Of a DNA stretch of 37,019 nt, positions 23,154 to 31,571 are shown piece after piece. Both the position numbers and the translations under genes were made by a program. The stretch is from the NCBI GenBank assembly GCA_022771805.1, contig JALELM010000018.1, positions 1 through 37,019 on the forward strand, in the 5' to 3' direction. The notes under the pieces are model-generated. The model was not told the origin of the DNA. It was given only the letters and a program-made list of their open reading frames with translations, and did no database searches. The DNA is from Veillonellaceae bacterium (GTDB lineage: Bacteria > Bacillota > Negativicutes > Veillonellales > Negativicoccaceae). Positions within the stretch are counted from its first letter, which is position 1; the number at the start of each line of letters is the position of its first letter.

Positions 23154-23191
23154 CAAAAGAAAGCATATAATAGATGAAACAAGGAGGGTGT

Positions 23192-24058
23192 ATGGTGGAA
23201 TTAAATACAACAGTTGCTTTTTACAATCATGAATTCACCACATTGGATAAAGTACAAATCAGTCCCTTGGATCGCGGCTACTACTTCGGCGACGGCGTTT
23301 ACGAAGTAACGAAAGTGCACAACGGCCGTTGCTTTGCGGCATCCTACCACTTGGATCGCCTGTACCGCTCAATGCGGCTGATGGAGATCCCGGCGACGAT
23401 TGCCCCGGACGAATTGACCGAACTGCATGATACATTGGTGCAGGAAAGCGGCATCCGCGAAGGCTCGGTCTACCTGCAAGTCACGCGCGGCACCGCCCCG
23501 CGTACGCATGCTTATCCGGATCGGATGACACCGAATATCTTGATGTATGTGACGGAAGCGAACGCGGCCAAGGAAGAATTGGCACAAACGGGCGCCAAAG
23601 TCATTACGCTGGAAGACATTCGCTGGCAGCATTGCGATATCAAAAGCCTGAATCTGATTCCGAATATTCTCGGAGCGCAGAAAGCGAAGAAAAAACGTGC
23701 GGCGGAAGCGTTCTTTTTCCGCGGCGATGAATTGATTGAGGGAACGAGTTCTAATGTATTCATGGTACGCGACGGCATTCTCTGGACGAGAGCGGCGGAC
23801 GACCTCATGCTGAAAGGCATCACCCGGCAACTCATTTTGACCCGCGTGGCGCCGACTTGCGGTGTGACCTGCATCGAACGGAAAATCGACCGCGACCTGC
23901 TGCTGAAAGCCGACGAAGTATTCTACACCAGCACGACGGCCGGTATCGTACCGGTCACGCAGATTGATAAAGAAACCGTCGCCAACGGCGAGATCGGACA
24001 TGTCACCCGCTCCTTGCAGGAAGCCTATGCACATCTCATGGAGGACGGCTTGCCGTAA
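23192..24058 (+). CDS. dat: D-amino-acid transaminase (D-alanine aminotransferase)
   Basis: This 288-aa class IV PLP aminotransferase probably makes D-glutamate from D-alanine and 2-oxoglutarate for peptidoglycan. The family signatures are SPLDRGYYFGDGVYEV near residue 25, the PLP lysine Lys151 in CDIKSLNLIPNILG, which is the arrangement of D-amino-acid enzymes more than of branched-chain ones, EGTSSNVFMV and the C-terminal STTAGIVPVTQID. The start ATG 23192 follows AAGGAGGG; an upstream in-frame ATG at 23174 overlaps the RBS and is rejected. It is a single gene with its own promoter and terminator. Branched-chain aminotransferase or aminodeoxychorismate lyase are less likely alternatives. 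Confidence 0.88.
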   Translation: MVELNTTVAFYNHEFTTLDKVQISPLDRGYYFGDGVYEVTKVHNGRCFAASYHLDRLYRSMRLMEIPATIAPDELTELHDTLVQESGIREGSVYLQVTRGTAPRTHAYPDRMTPNILMYVTEANAAKEELAQTGAKVITLEDIRWQHCDIKSLNLIPNILGAQKAKKKRAAEAFFFRGDELIEGTSSNVFMVRDGILWTRAADDLMLKGITRQLILTRVAPTCGVTCIERKIDRDLLLKADEVFYTSTTAGIVPVTQIDKETVANGEIGHVTRSLQEAYAHLMEDGLP

Positions 24059-24088
24059 GGCGGCATCCGCGATGCGGACTGTCTTTGC

Positions 24089-24118
24089 ACACTCCCGCCG
24101 GGAACGACGGGAGTGTTT
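24089..24118 (+). terminator. Rho-independent terminator of dat
   Basis: CACTCCCG pairs with CGGGAGTG across the loop CCGGGAACGA, followed by TTTCCTTT. The stem is strong but the T-run is interrupted. Confidence 0.75.
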
Positions 24119-24153
24119 CCTTTCGAGACCGTGTTGACGGCTTTATTATTCGC

Positions 24154-24182
24154 TTTACACGGAAACGGAATTGTGATACACT
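24154..24182 (+). promoter_or_regulatory. Promoter of rpsO
   Basis: TTTACA (24154-24159), 17 bp, TACACT (24177-24182), with a TG extension before the -10. It lies 84 nt from the start codon, leaving a leader with the 6-bp pair CCCGGC (24198-24203)/GCCGGG (24235-24240) that might be an S15 autoregulation site. Confidence 0.75.
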
Positions 24183-24266
24183 TACGTGGTGAGTCAACCC
24201 GGCGCGGTTATTCGATACTCCGACGGATTACTTGGCCGGGCGTTGGTAGAAAAAGGAGGAATTACC

Positions 24267-24533
24267 ATGTTGACAGTTGAACAGAAAAAAGAGTTGATCG
24301 AACAGAATCGTACGCACGAATCGGATACGGGATCTCCGGAAGTGCAGGTGGCCATCCTGACGGCGCGCATCAATTACCTGACGGAACACCTGAAAGAGCA
24401 CGAAAAGGATCATCATTCCCGCCGCGGTTTGTTGAAGTTGGTCGGGCAGCGTCGCGGCTTGCTGGACTATCTGCGCCGCAAAGACATTGAACGTTATCGT
24501 GCGCTGATCGAAAAACTCGGTTTGCGTAAGTAA
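24267..24533 (+). CDS. rpsO: 30S ribosomal protein S15
   Basis: This 88-aa protein binds the 16S rRNA central-domain three-way junction early in 30S assembly. It has the complete S15 signature: [57 protein letters not shown]. The length is standard. ATG 24267 follows AAAAGGAGG. It is transcribed alone from the promoter at 24154-24182 to the terminator at 24536-24566; pnp, its usual neighbour, is absent. Confidence 0.98.
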   Translation: MLTVEQKKELIEQNRTHESDTGSPEVQVAILTARINYLTEHLKEHEKDHHSRRGLLKLVGQRRGLLDYLRRKDIERYRALIEKLGLRK

Positions 24534-24535
24534 GG

Positions 24536-24566
24536 AAAAGGCGATGCCGTACGGCATCGCCTTTTT
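24536..24566 (+). terminator. Rho-independent terminator of rpsO
   Basis: AAAAGGCGATGCCG/CGGCATCGCCTTTTT, a long perfect stem with a TA centre, immediately after the rpsO stop. Confidence 0.95.
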
Positions 24567-24642
24567 GGTGCGTAAAAGAGAACACAAAGCGGTGTGAGTA
24601 AATAAAATCATACATATACAAAATATTTAATGAAAATATTTC

Positions 24643-24672
24643 TTGCGAGCCGGAGAGAGTGTAGGGTATAAT
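24643..24672 (+). promoter_or_regulatory. Promoter of the fapR-fab operon
   Basis: TTGCGA (24643-24648), 18 bp, TATAAT (24667-24672). Upstream sequence (24600-24640) is very AT-rich and could act as an UP element. The FapR box starts about 14 bp downstream of the -10. Confidence 0.8.
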
Positions 24673-24685
24673 TTAAGTACAGATG

Positions 24686-24702
24686 TTAACACCAGGTAAT
24701 AA
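24686..24702 (+). promoter_or_regulatory. FapR operator
   Basis: TTAACACCAGGTAATAA agrees at 14 of 17 positions with the FapR palindrome TTAGTACCAGGTACTAA. It covers the start of the transcript, just before the fapR RBS, as in other Bacillota where FapR represses its own operon until malonyl-CoA binds. Confidence 0.8.
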
Positions 24703-24720
24703 CCGGAAAGGAGAACGCGA

Positions 24721-25263
24721 ATGAAAGAGCGACGGCGCAAGCGGTTGCAGGAAATGCTGGCGGCGGAGCCGTTCCTGAAAGATGCGGAATTGGCGCTTCG
24801 GCTGCAGGTATCGGTTGCGACCATTCGACTGGATCGGGCGGCCTTGGGCATCCCGGAATTGCGCGTACGTCTGCGGACGGCCGTCGCAGCGGCGGATGAG
24901 GATAGCCGCCCCGCGTTTTCCTGCGGAGAAATTCTGGAATTGCGACCGCAGCGATCCGCCATGTCGTTGGTGATGACGACCCCTGCCATGACGGATGCCA
25001 CGGGATATGTACCGGCTCAGGTGCTGTACGGGATTGCTCAGAGCCTGGCGACGAAAGTGCTCGGCACGGCGAAGCTGTTCTGTACGGTGGGAAATGTGAA
25101 GTACAAGGCTCCCGTGCGAAGCGGCGAGCGGCTGCTCGTGATGCTTTCCGTGATGCGTACGCGCGGTGCGGAGACATATTTTTTGATGAAGTGTTTGCGG
25201 GATTGCACGGAAGTGTTCCGCACGAAATGTATTATTAAATCATACGAAGAGGTGCAGGCATGA
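24721..25263 (+). CDS. fapR: Fatty acid and phospholipid biosynthesis regulator FapR
   Basis: This 180-aa repressor has an N-terminal DeoR-like HTH (about 1-50: KERRRKRLQEMLAAEPFLKDAELALRLQVSVATIRLDRAALGIPELR) joined to a hot-dog domain (about 65-178) that binds malonyl-CoA. The second domain shows SLVMTTPAMTDATGYVPAQVLYGIAQSLA and the VKYKAPVRSGERLLV strand. The length is usual for FapR. AAAGGAG lies before ATG 24721. It overlaps plsX by 4 nt. It is expected to repress the downstream fatty-acid genes and itself through the box at 24686-24702. Confidence 0.93.
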   Translation: MKERRRKRLQEMLAAEPFLKDAELALRLQVSVATIRLDRAALGIPELRVRLRTAVAAADEDSRPAFSCGEILELRPQRSAMSLVMTTPAMTDATGYVPAQVLYGIAQSLATKVLGTAKLFCTVGNVKYKAPVRSGERLLVMLSVMRTRGAETYFLMKCLRDCTEVFRTKCIIKSYEEVQA

Positions 25264-26279
25264 AAAAGATAGCTGTCGATGCCATGGGTGGCGATTACGC
25301 ACCGGAGGAAATCGTTTACGGCGCCTTGCAGGCGGTGAAAAATTGGCAAATTCCGGTGATCCTCGTCGGGGATTCGGAGCGGATCGCGCCGCTGGTCGAC
25401 GAGGCGGGAATGACCGACTCTCCCCTGGTGGAGTTGCACCATGCCGCTGAGGTCATCGGGATGGATGAGCACCCGGGAATGGCGTATCGAAAGAAGAAAG
25501 ATGCTTCGATTGTCCAATGCGCGAAATTGGTCAAAGCCGGTACCGCCGGTGCGATCGTGGCGCCCGGCTCGACGGGAGCGGCGGTGACGGCTGGGCTGTT
25601 CGGTCTCGGGCGGATTCCCGGGTTTAAGCGCCCGGCGATTGCAACGCCCCTGCCGCGGGCGGACGGCGGCGTAACCTTATTATTGGATTCGGGGGCAAGC
25701 GCCGATCCCGAGTTGGAGAGCGTCTTGCAAAATGCGGTACTCGGCCATTTCTTTATGAAAGAAGTGTACGACATTTCCGAACCGAAAATCGGTTTGTTGA
25801 ATATCGGTACGGAAGAAATCAAAGGGAAACCGCTCGTGACGCAGGCGTTTGCCGCGATGCGCGAGCAGTCGCTGTATCGCTTTGTCGGGAACGTGGAAGG
25901 TCGCGACATTCTGACGGGTCAAGCCGATGTGGTGGTCTGTGACGGGTTCACGGGCAATGCGGTACTGAAATTCGGTGAAGGCGTGGCGAAGTTGATCGGC
26001 ACGCTGCTGAAAGAAGGAATTCGTAACGGCGGCCTGCGGGAGAAGCTGGGTGCCTGGCTGCTGGCGCCGGCATTGCGCGGCATGCTGCGGCGGGTCGACT
26101 ATGCCGAATACGGCGGCGCACCGCTCCTGGGCATACAGGGCGGTCTGGTGATTTGTCACGGCGCATCCAAGCGCAAGGCGATTGCCAATGCAACAAAATT
26201 GGCCTCGGCCATTGCGGAGGCGGACTTGTCCGCACGCGTACAGGCGGCGGTCGCGGGAGGTGTACATGGAGATGAATGA
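25260..26279 (+). CDS. plsX: Phosphate acyltransferase PlsX
   Basis: This 339-aa peripheral membrane enzyme converts acyl-ACP and phosphate into acyl-phosphate, the donor for PlsY in phosphatidic acid synthesis. The family pattern is clear: IAVDAMGGDYAPEEIVYGALQ at the N-terminus, MAYRKKKDASIVQC, VAPGSTGAAVTAGLFGLGRIPGFKRPAIATPLP and LNIGTEEIKGK, then GFTGNAVLKFGEGVAK and YGGAPLLGIQGGLVICHGASKRKAI near the end. ATG overlaps the fapR stop (ATGA). The gene overlaps fabH by 14 nt. Confidence 0.96.
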   Translation: MKKIAVDAMGGDYAPEEIVYGALQAVKNWQIPVILVGDSERIAPLVDEAGMTDSPLVELHHAAEVIGMDEHPGMAYRKKKDASIVQCAKLVKAGTAGAIVAPGSTGAAVTAGLFGLGRIPGFKRPAIATPLPRADGGVTLLLDSGASADPELESVLQNAVLGHFFMKEVYDISEPKIGLLNIGTEEIKGKPLVTQAFAAMREQSLYRFVGNVEGRDILTGQADVVVCDGFTGNAVLKFGEGVAKLIGTLLKEGIRNGGLREKLGAWLLAPALRGMLRRVDYAEYGGAPLLGIQGGLVICHGASKRKAIANATKLASAIAEADLSARVQAAVAGGVHGDE

Positions 26280-27258
26280 CATCCGGCGCGCGGGAATTCT
26301 GGGAACGGGCTCCTATGTACCGGAGAAAGTATTGACGAATGCGGATCTGGAACAAATGGTCGATACATCCGACGAATGGATCCGCGCCCGGACGGGTATC
26401 CGGGAACGGCGAACAGTCGAGCCGGGAACGACGACGGCATCCTTGGCCGCAGCCGCCGGCAAGCGGGCGCTGGAGGCGGCGGGAGTCACGGCGGACGATA
26501 TCGATATGGTCATCGTGGCGACCTGTACGCCGGATTCGATCGCACCTTCGACGGCCTGTGTCGTGCAGGATCTGCTCGGCATCAAGCGGGCGGGGGCATT
26601 TGATCTGGCGGCCGGTTGCAGCGGTTTTGTGTATGCCGGCGCGGTCGCTTCGCAACTCATTGCCGGCGGTATGTGTCGGTATGTCCTGGTCATCGGTGCG
26701 GAGGTGCTGACGCGTTTCGTCGATTGGACGGATCGCAATACCTGCGTGCTCTTCGGCGATGGTGCCGGAGCCGCGGTGTTCGGCCCGGCGGCAGCGGGCG
26801 GAGTGCTCGGCGCCGACCTCGGTTCGGACGGCGGCGGCCGGGATATGCTCGGCATTTTCGGCGGTCAGTTTACGGGCGCTTCTCGCGTCGGAGATGCCGC
26901 CCTGCGGGCGCAGATTCGGATGGACGGCAAAGAAGTGTTCAAATTTGCCGTACAGGTGGCCGGTGAATCGGCGCTGCGAGCGCTGAAAGCCGCCGGCAAA
27001 GACGAGGCTGCGATTGATCTGTACATTCCGCATCAGGCGAATTATCGTATCATCAAAGCGGCGGCCAAACGGATAGGGCTGACACCGGATAAAGTATTTG
27101 TTAATGTGGAAAAATACGGCAATACCTCCGGCGCTTCGGTCGGTATCGCCTTGGACGAAGCGGTACGCGAAGGCAAAATCGGTCGTGGTGATACCGTGGT
27201 GTTGACGGGATTCGGAGCCGGCTTGACTTGGGCGAGTCTCGTTGTAGAATGGGAGTGA
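26266..27258 (+). CDS. fabH: Beta-ketoacyl-ACP synthase III FabH
   Basis: This 330-aa enzyme starts fatty-acid chains by condensing acetyl-CoA with malonyl-ACP. The catalytic triad is visible: Cys118 in AAGCSGFVYAGA, His in IPHQANYRI and Asn in VEKYGNTSGASV. GTGSYVPEKVLTNADLE and TSDEWIRARTGIRERR are further family landmarks. ATG 26266 lies 5 nt after GGGAGG (26255-26260); the in-frame ATG at 26272 is less well spaced. It overlaps plsX and is followed after 5 nt by fabK. Confidence 0.97.
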   Translation: MEMNDIRRAGILGTGSYVPEKVLTNADLEQMVDTSDEWIRARTGIRERRTVEPGTTTASLAAAAGKRALEAAGVTADDIDMVIVATCTPDSIAPSTACVVQDLLGIKRAGAFDLAAGCSGFVYAGAVASQLIAGGMCRYVLVIGAEVLTRFVDWTDRNTCVLFGDGAGAAVFGPAAAGGVLGADLGSDGGGRDMLGIFGGQFTGASRVGDAALRAQIRMDGKEVFKFAVQVAGESALRALKAAGKDEAAIDLYIPHQANYRIIKAAAKRIGLTPDKVFVNVEKYGNTSGASVGIALDEAVREGKIGRGDTVVLTGFGAGLTWASLVVEWE

Positions 27259-27263
27259 ACGGA

Positions 27264-28193
27264 ATGAAGGAACGCATTACGGAATTACTGGGGATCCGCT
27301 ATCCGATTTTGCAAGGCGGTATGGCCTGGCTGGGTACTTGGGAGCTGGCGGCGGCCGTGTCGAACGGCGGCGGGCTTGGGATCATCGGTGCGGGGAATAT
27401 GCCGGGAGAAGTATTGCGCGAGCAAATCCGGCATGCGAAAGCGGCGACGGACAAACCGTTCGGCGTAAACCTGATGTTGCGCTCACCCTTTGCGGAGGAA
27501 TGTGTGGACGTCGTGTGTGAAGAACGGGTACCCGTCATCACAACGGGCGCGGGGAATCCGGGGAAATATATCGCCCGGTTTCGCGAATCGGGAGCCAAAG
27601 TCATTCCCGTGGTGTCGTCGTCGGCCTTGGCGAAACGCTTGGAACAGACCGGCGTGGATGCGCTGATTGCGGAGGGCTTGGAAAGCGGCGGCCATGTCGG
27701 CAAGGTGACGACACTGACGCTGGTTCCGCAAGTGGTCGATGCCGTGCAAATACCGGTCATTGCGGCCGGCGGGATTGCGGACGGTCGCGGCATGCTGGCG
27801 GCGTTCGCTCTCGGTGCGGAAGGCATTCAGATGGGGACGCGTTTTGTCGCGACGACGGAATGCATCGCCCACCCGGCGTACAAAGAGGCCGTTCTGCGGG
27901 CGAAAGACCGCTCGACGGTGGTGACCGGCGTGACGACGGGGCATCCCGTGCGGGTGATCGCCAATGCGCTCTCGCGCGAATATGAAAAACTGGAAGCGGC
28001 CGGAGCGCCGGTGGAAGTGATCGAGGGTCTCGGTACGGGCGCATTGCGGCGCGCCGCGATCGACGGCGACATCAAGCGCGGGTCCGTAATGGCCGGACAA
28101 AGCGCGGGGTTGGTGCACGACATCCGCCCGGCGGCGGCAGTGGTGGAAGCCATAATGGCGGAAGCGGACGCATTGTTACAGCGTCTGCGGTAA
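27264..28193 (+). CDS. fabK: Enoyl-ACP reductase II FabK (FMN-dependent)
   Basis: This 309-aa flavoprotein of the nitronate monooxygenase/FabK fold reduces trans-2-enoyl-ACP with NAD(P)H. The family pattern is GIRYPILQGGMAWLGTWELAAAVSNGGGLGIIGAGNMPGE, PFGVNLMLRSPFAEE, PVITTGAGNPGKYI and IAEGLESGGHVGKVTTLTLVPQVVDAVQIPVIAAGGIADGRG, then ALGAEGIQMGTRFVATTECIAHPAYKEAV. It replaces FabI in many anaerobic Bacillota and is triclosan-insensitive. ATG 27264 follows GGGAG; an in-frame ATG at 27249 is a less likely start. It is placed between fabH and fabD. Confidence 0.95.
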   Translation: MKERITELLGIRYPILQGGMAWLGTWELAAAVSNGGGLGIIGAGNMPGEVLREQIRHAKAATDKPFGVNLMLRSPFAEECVDVVCEERVPVITTGAGNPGKYIARFRESGAKVIPVVSSSALAKRLEQTGVDALIAEGLESGGHVGKVTTLTLVPQVVDAVQIPVIAAGGIADGRGMLAAFALGAEGIQMGTRFVATTECIAHPAYKEAVLRAKDRSTVVTGVTTGHPVRVIANALSREYEKLEAAGAPVEVIEGLGTGALRRAAIDGDIKRGSVMAGQSAGLVHDIRPAAAVVEAIMAEADALLQRLR

Positions 28194-28204
28194 TGAGGTG
28201 AAAC

Positions 28205-29143
28205 ATGAAACAGGCATTTGTATTTCCCGGCCAGGGTTCGCAACAGGTCGGTATGATGCGCGACTTGTATGATGCGCACGCCACGGTGCGGGAACGGTTT
28301 GCGGAAGCGGATGAGGCGCTCGGATTTCGTTTGTCGGATCTGATCTTTGAAGGTCCGGCGGAAAAACTAATGCAGACGGAATTCACGCAGCCCGCTATCC
28401 TGACGGCGAGTGTGGCGGCGTATGAACTGCTGGCGGCGGCCGGTTTGCAGCCGGATGTCGTGGCGGGACACAGCCTCGGCGAGTATTCGGCATTGGTTGC
28501 GGCGCAGGCGTTGTCGTTTGCCGATGCGGTGCGTACCGTGCATGCCCGCGGTCGGTTCATGCAGGAAGCGGTGCCGCTCGGTACGGGCGGCATGGCGGCG
28601 GTAGTCCGGCTCGATCGGGAGACGATCATAGCGATTTGTGACGAAGTGAGCCGGCCGGATCATGTGGTGCAGGCGGTGAACTTCAACTGCCCGGGACAGG
28701 TGGTCATTGCCGGTCATTTGCCGGCGGTGGAAGAAGCCGGCGCCGAGATGAAAGAAGCGGGCGCCGGTCGGGTACTGATGCTGCCGGTCAGCGCGCCGTT
28801 TCACAGCAGCCTGATGGAACCCGCCGCAGTCAAGCTCGCCGAAGTATTGGCCGCGGTGGATATCCGCCCGGCGCGCGTTCCGGTCATCGCCAATGTCGAT
28901 GCCCGGCCGTTGACGGAGGCGGCGGAAATCCGCGACGCATTGGTTCGCCAGGCGGCGCACCCCGTTCTTTGGGAAGATTCCGTGCGCTACATGCTGGCGG
29001 AAGGTTTGCAGGTGCAGACGGAGGTGGGACCGGGAACGGTACTCACCGGATTCATGCGCAAGATCGGCCGCAGCGTGACGACCCATGCGGTTCATGATGC
29101 GGAAAGCTTGGCGCAGACAGTGGCAGCATTGCAGGAGGGATGA
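28205..29143 (+). CDS. fabD: Malonyl-CoA:ACP transacylase FabD
   Basis: This 312-aa enzyme loads malonate on ACP. The signature FPGQGSQQVGM is at the N-terminus, the catalytic Ser90 is in AGHSLGEYSAL, the malonate-binding Arg lies in VHARGRFMQEAVP, and the catalytic His is in PVSAPFHSSLM. The length is normal. ATG 28205 follows GAGGTGA. It is separated from fabG by 2 nt. Confidence 0.97.
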   Translation: MKQAFVFPGQGSQQVGMMRDLYDAHATVRERFAEADEALGFRLSDLIFEGPAEKLMQTEFTQPAILTASVAAYELLAAAGLQPDVVAGHSLGEYSALVAAQALSFADAVRTVHARGRFMQEAVPLGTGGMAAVVRLDRETIIAICDEVSRPDHVVQAVNFNCPGQVVIAGHLPAVEEAGAEMKEAGAGRVLMLPVSAPFHSSLMEPAAVKLAEVLAAVDIRPARVPVIANVDARPLTEAAEIRDALVRQAAHPVLWEDSVRYMLAEGLQVQTEVGPGTVLTGFMRKIGRSVTTHAVHDAESLAQTVAALQEG

Positions 29144-29145
29144 CG

Positions 29146-29883
29146 ATGGCAAATAAGACGGCATTGGTGACCGGTGCATCGCGCGGTATCGGCCGCGCAA
29201 CGGCCTTGGCATTGGCGGCCGCAGGGATGAATATTGTCCTGAACTACGCCGGCAACGAACAGGCCGCTGCCGAAACGGCGGCGGCGATAGAAGAGCTTGG
29301 AGTGCAGGTATTGAAAGTCCGGGCGGATGTTGCGGATAAAGCGGCGGTCGAAGCGATGGTCGCACAGGCGACGGAAACATTCGGCACGATCGACGTGCTC
29401 GTGAATAATGCGGGGATCACGCGCGATACGCTCGTCCGGCGCATGAAAGAGGAAGACTGGGATGCGGTACTGGCGACGAATCTGAAAGGCGTTTTCTTGG
29501 TGACACAGGCGGTTGTCGCGGTCATGTTCAAACAACGCAGCGGCGCCATCATCAACATGAGCTCCATCGTCGGCGTAACCGGCAACACGGGTCAGGCCAA
29601 CTATGCCGCCGCGAAAGCCGGTGTCATCGGCCTGACGAAAGCGAACGCCAAGGAATTTGCCGCCCGCGGGATTACGGTCAATGCGGTGGCACCCGGCTTT
29701 ATCGAAACGGATATGACCGCCGTTTTGAATGATAAGATCAAAGAAAGTATTATTTCGCAGGTTCCGTTGCAACGCATGGGGCGGCCGGAGGAGATTGCGG
29801 CGGCGGTCGTGTACCTCGCTTCCGACGGGGCACGCTACGTGACGGGACAGGTGCTGCAGGTCAACGGCGGCATGGCGATGTAA
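29146..29883 (+). CDS. fabG: 3-oxoacyl-ACP reductase FabG
   Basis: This 245-aa short-chain dehydrogenase reduces 3-oxoacyl-ACP with NADPH. The cofactor motif is TGASRGIGRA, NNAGITRD follows near residue 88, and the Ser-Tyr-Lys triad lies in INMSSIVG and GQANYAAAKAG. The end VTGQVLQVNGGMAM is typical. ATG 29146 lies 6 nt after GGAGGG (29134-29139); an ATG at 29140 has no spacing. Confidence 0.97.
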   Translation: MANKTALVTGASRGIGRATALALAAAGMNIVLNYAGNEQAAAETAAAIEELGVQVLKVRADVADKAAVEAMVAQATETFGTIDVLVNNAGITRDTLVRRMKEEDWDAVLATNLKGVFLVTQAVVAVMFKQRSGAIINMSSIVGVTGNTGQANYAAAKAGVIGLTKANAKEFAARGITVNAVAPGFIETDMTAVLNDKIKESIISQVPLQRMGRPEEIAAAVVYLASDGARYVTGQVLQVNGGMAM

Positions 29884-29897
29884 ATTTCCGGCAAGAA

Positions 29898-29926
29898 TTG
29901 AAATGAATGTCGAGATGTAATATAAT
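29898..29926 (+). promoter_or_regulatory. Internal promoter for acpP
   Basis: TTGAAA (29898-29903), 17 bp, TATAAT (29921-29926), lying between fabG and acpP. It allows extra ACP to be made independently of the FapR-controlled promoter. Confidence 0.88.
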
Positions 29927-29957
29927 GTAGTAACGAATATGAAAGGTGGTGAAATGC

Positions 29958-30191
29958 ATGAACACTTTCGAAAAAGTACGCGCCATCGTGGTGGAACAGC
30001 TGGGCGTGGATGAAGCCGATGTACAAATCGAATCTACGTTCATTGATGATTTGGGAGCCGACTCGTTGGATATCGTCGAATTGATCATGGCGTTTGAAGA
30101 AGAGTTTGAGATCGAAATTCCCGATGATGTAGCGGAAAAAATTAAAACTGTTAAAGATACGGTCGACTACATCGACAAAAATATCGCGTAA
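29958..30191 (+). CDS. acpP: Acyl carrier protein
   Basis: This 77-aa acidic carrier of acyl chains has the phosphopantetheine attachment site Ser36 in the motif [11 protein letters not shown]. The rest reads as a typical four-helix ACP ([31 protein letters not shown]). ATG 29958 is 6 nt after AAAGGTGGTG; the ATG at 29954 is out of frame. It has its own promoter upstream and a hairpin terminator downstream. Confidence 0.98.
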   Translation: MNTFEKVRAIVVEQLGVDEADVQIESTFIDDLGADSLDIVELIMAFEEEFEIEIPDDVAEKIKTVKDTVDYIDKNIA

Positions 30192-30202
30192 GCGAGGCCG
30201 AC

Positions 30203-30231
30203 ACCGGGGGGCATGGCCTCCCGGTTCTTTT
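30203..30231 (+). terminator. Terminator or attenuator after acpP
   Basis: A 10-bp stem ACCGGGGGGC (30203-30212) with GCCTCCCGGT (30216-30225), including one G-U pair, and an ATG triloop, followed by TCTTTT. It would separate the acpP message from fabF, which has no clear promoter of its own, so readthrough is likely. Confidence 0.8.
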
Positions 30232-30328
30232 ATGCCGCGCGTATACCGGAGTCAGTCTCGCGAGGCGGGCTGCGGTACGCGCGTGTCGTGTCGCCGGACG
30301 GCAGACATGCGGAATATGAGGTGAAAGA

Positions 30329-31570
30329 ATGAAAAAACGGGTTGCAGTGACAGGGCTCGGCGTGGTATCGCCGGTAGGCAACGGAAAAGAAGAATTTTGG
30401 CAGAACTTATTGGCGGGAGTTTCCGGGATCGGACAGATTACCGCTTTTGATACGACCGGTTTTGATGTGACGATTGCGGGCGAAGTGAAGGATTTCGATC
30501 CGGGAATGTACATGGACAAAAAAGCGGCGCGGAAAATGGATCGCTTTACCCAGTTTGCCGTCGCCGCCGCAGGGATGGCGATTCAAGATGCCGGTCTGGA
30601 TATGGCGGCGGAGGATGCCGATCGGATCGGCGCGGTGGTGGGCTCCGGTATCGGCGGTATCGGCACGATCGAAGATCTCTCGGAACGGATTCGCGACCGC
30701 GGCCCGAGCCGGGTAAGCCCGTTTTCGGTGCCCATGATGATCGCCAATATGGCAGCCGGGCAAATCAGTATCGAATTCGGTATACAGGGGCCGGTCATTA
30801 CCGATGTGACAGCCTGTGCATCAGGGACGAATGCGATCGGCGACGCGTTGCGGATGATCCGCTACGGCGATGCGGATGTGGTCATTGCCGGCGGCACGGA
30901 AGCGGCGGTCACGCCCTTGCCGATGGCGGGGTTTGCCGCGATGAAAGCACTGTCCACCCGCAATGACGATCCCGAGCACGCTTCCCGACCGTTTGACGCG
31001 GAGCGCGACGGCTTCGTCCTCGGCGAGGGAGCGGGAATGCTGGTGCTGGAAGATTGGGATCATGCGTTGGCTCGCGGCGCGCATATTTATGCGGAACTTT
31101 GCGGCTACGGTTCCAATGCGGACGCGTACCATATTACCGCGCCGGCGCCGGAAGGTCGGCAGGCGAAAAAATGCATGGAAATAGCGCTTGCGGATGCGGC
31201 TATGCAGCCGGAAGATATCGACTACATCAATGCCCACGGCACATCGACCGCCTTGAATGATAAGAATGAAACACTGGCGATCCGTGCTCTGTTCGGAGCG
31301 CATGCGGATAAGTTGCTGGTCAATTCGACGAAGTCGATGACAGGCCACCTGCTCGGAGCGGCGGGGGCGATTGAAGCCATCGTGCTCGCCTTGTCGCTGC
31401 AGGAAAGCAAAGTGCATATGACGCGCAACCTGCAGAACCCGGATCCGGATTGCGATTTGGACTATGTGGCGGAAGGCGCGCGGGATGCCCGTTTACGCGC
31501 CGGCATCTCGAACTCGTTCGGCTTCGGCGGGCAGAATGCGGTCATCGTCATGCGCAAGTACGAGGCGTAA
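30329..31570 (+). CDS. fabF: Beta-ketoacyl-ACP synthase II FabF
   Basis: This 413-aa enzyme elongates acyl-ACP with malonyl-ACP. Landmarks are KRVAVTGLGVVSPVGNGKEEFW, the nucleophile Cys in VTACASGTNAIGDAL, the two catalytic His in NAHGTSTALNDKNE and NSTKSMTGHLLGAAGAIEA, and the terminal NSFGFGGQNAVIVMRKY. ATG 30329 follows GAGGTGA. It is followed after 1 nt by rnc. Together with fabH, K, D, G and acpP it gives most of the elongation cycle; fabZ and the acetyl-CoA carboxylase genes are not in the window. Confidence 0.97.
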   Translation: MKKRVAVTGLGVVSPVGNGKEEFWQNLLAGVSGIGQITAFDTTGFDVTIAGEVKDFDPGMYMDKKAARKMDRFTQFAVAAAGMAIQDAGLDMAAEDADRIGAVVGSGIGGIGTIEDLSERIRDRGPSRVSPFSVPMMIANMAAGQISIEFGIQGPVITDVTACASGTNAIGDALRMIRYGDADVVIAGGTEAAVTPLPMAGFAAMKALSTRNDDPEHASRPFDAERDGFVLGEGAGMLVLEDWDHALARGAHIYAELCGYGSNADAYHITAPAPEGRQAKKCMEIALADAAMQPEDIDYINAHGTSTALNDKNETLAIRALFGAHADKLLVNSTKSMTGHLLGAAGAIEAIVLALSLQESKVHMTRNLQNPDPDCDLDYVAEGARDARLRAGISNSFGFGGQNAVIVMRKYEA

Positions 31571-31571
31571 C

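Noticed and set aside
23165-23175. A second TATAAT as the main dat promoter
   Set aside because: It has no -35 at the right distance, whereas the upstream TTGACA-17-TATAAT is a perfect match.
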